Source: Brevundimonas nasdae (GTDB lineage Bacteria > Pseudomonadota > Alphaproteobacteria > Caulobacterales > Caulobacteraceae). Taken from it: DNA of 64,000 nt. Location: contig NZ_JAEPWN010000001.1 in NCBI RefSeq assembly GCF_016654005.1, forward strand, positions 611,201 to 675,200, written 5' to 3'. The notes under the pieces were generated by a model, which was not told the origin of the DNA, did not search any database, and saw only the letters and a program-made list of their open reading frames with translations. The translations under genes and the position numbers were made by a program. Positions within the stretch are counted from its first letter, which is position 1, and each line of letters begins with the position of its first letter. Of the stretch, positions 63,918 to 64,000 are shown piece after piece.

Positions 63918-64000
63918 TCATAGCCAGAAGAGGACGGTTGCAGCGAGAGCTATGGCGGAGAGGAAGACGGTCGGGCATCGATCATAGCGCGTGGCGACAC
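63918..64000 (-). mobile_element. C-terminus of an IS5-type transposase (runs off the right edge)
   Basis: Reading left from base 64000 on the minus strand, an open frame gives VATRYDRCPTVFLSAIALA, then ATVLFWL and a TGA stop at 63918-63920. This is the typical end of IS5-family (IS1031/IS427-type) transposases, where RYD(R/K)-x8-LA precedes the stop. The rest of the gene lies outside the window. The insertion end is probably within about 63860-63917, where TAGGCTCAGGACTCATA looks like a terminal repeat, but I cannot fix the boundary. Confidence 0.75.

Overview
The window is high-GC chromosomal DNA from an alphaproteobacterium. RcdA and TrcR (cell-cycle factors of the CtrA/Caulobacter type), COQ9, small DUF465/DUF1192/DUF1465/DUF1489 proteins, a methionine synthase split into two genes and a large TonB-dependent receptor together point to Caulobacterales, most likely Brevundimonas or a close relative. 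That placement is inferred from gene content, not from a marker search. Almost all of the DNA is coding and most genes are housekeeping. I saw no rRNA, tRNA, CRISPR array, prophage or plasmid functions.

Layout. 1-6.9 kb: end of the Pho operon (phoU, phoB), a CPBP membrane protease, Hsp33, a membrane-anchored short-chain dehydrogenase and a phosphoserine phosphatase-phosphoglycerate dehydrogenase fusion. 7-16.6 kb: an autotransporter esterase, a small diguanylate cyclase, purEK, COQ9, rpsU (apparently starting at CTG), an ABC-2 exporter, and a divergent VOC/LysR pair. 16.6-24.9 kb: envelope and cell-cycle genes (M23 peptidase, UbiX, TrcR, a CVNH/beta-gamma-crystallin secreted protein, quinone reductase, RcdA, L,D-transpeptidase, L31). 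25-31.1 kb: an ABC exporter, GDPD, inositol monophosphatase, EF-P, bacterioferritin and Bfd with Fur-box-like sites. 31-42.3 kb: ThiE, an orphan MASE1 histidine kinase, AroC, a degenerate J-domain protein, PdxH, Udk, an acyl-CoA ligase and an MBL hydrolase. 42.4-47 kb: a more AT-rich, differently coded segment with a TonB-dependent receptor between two exported proteins of unknown function. 47-52.8 kb: a tightly coupled methionine-cycle operon (ArsR-methyltransferase regulator, metF, metH N-part, metH C-part) behind a near-perfect 26-bp palindrome. 52.8-64 kb: EF-hand protein, hydroxyacid dehydrogenase, EttA, esterase, TIGR02466 oxygenase-like protein, biotin-dependent carboxylase alpha subunit, DUF5694, DUF1489, a LysR/aldehyde dehydrogenase divergent pair, and the C-terminus of an IS5-type transposase at the right edge.

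I found no unmistakable new multi-gene system. The points most worth a second look are the palindrome-controlled methionine operon with its split MetH, the SerB-SerA fusion, the CTG-initiated rpsU, the tandem CVNH plus beta-gamma-crystallin secreted protein, the DUF5694 protein carrying two GxxH motifs like the TraB/Tiki fold, the J-domain with RPD in place of HPD, two candidate small proteins (35053-35208 and 42383-42529), and the atypical TonB receptor segment.
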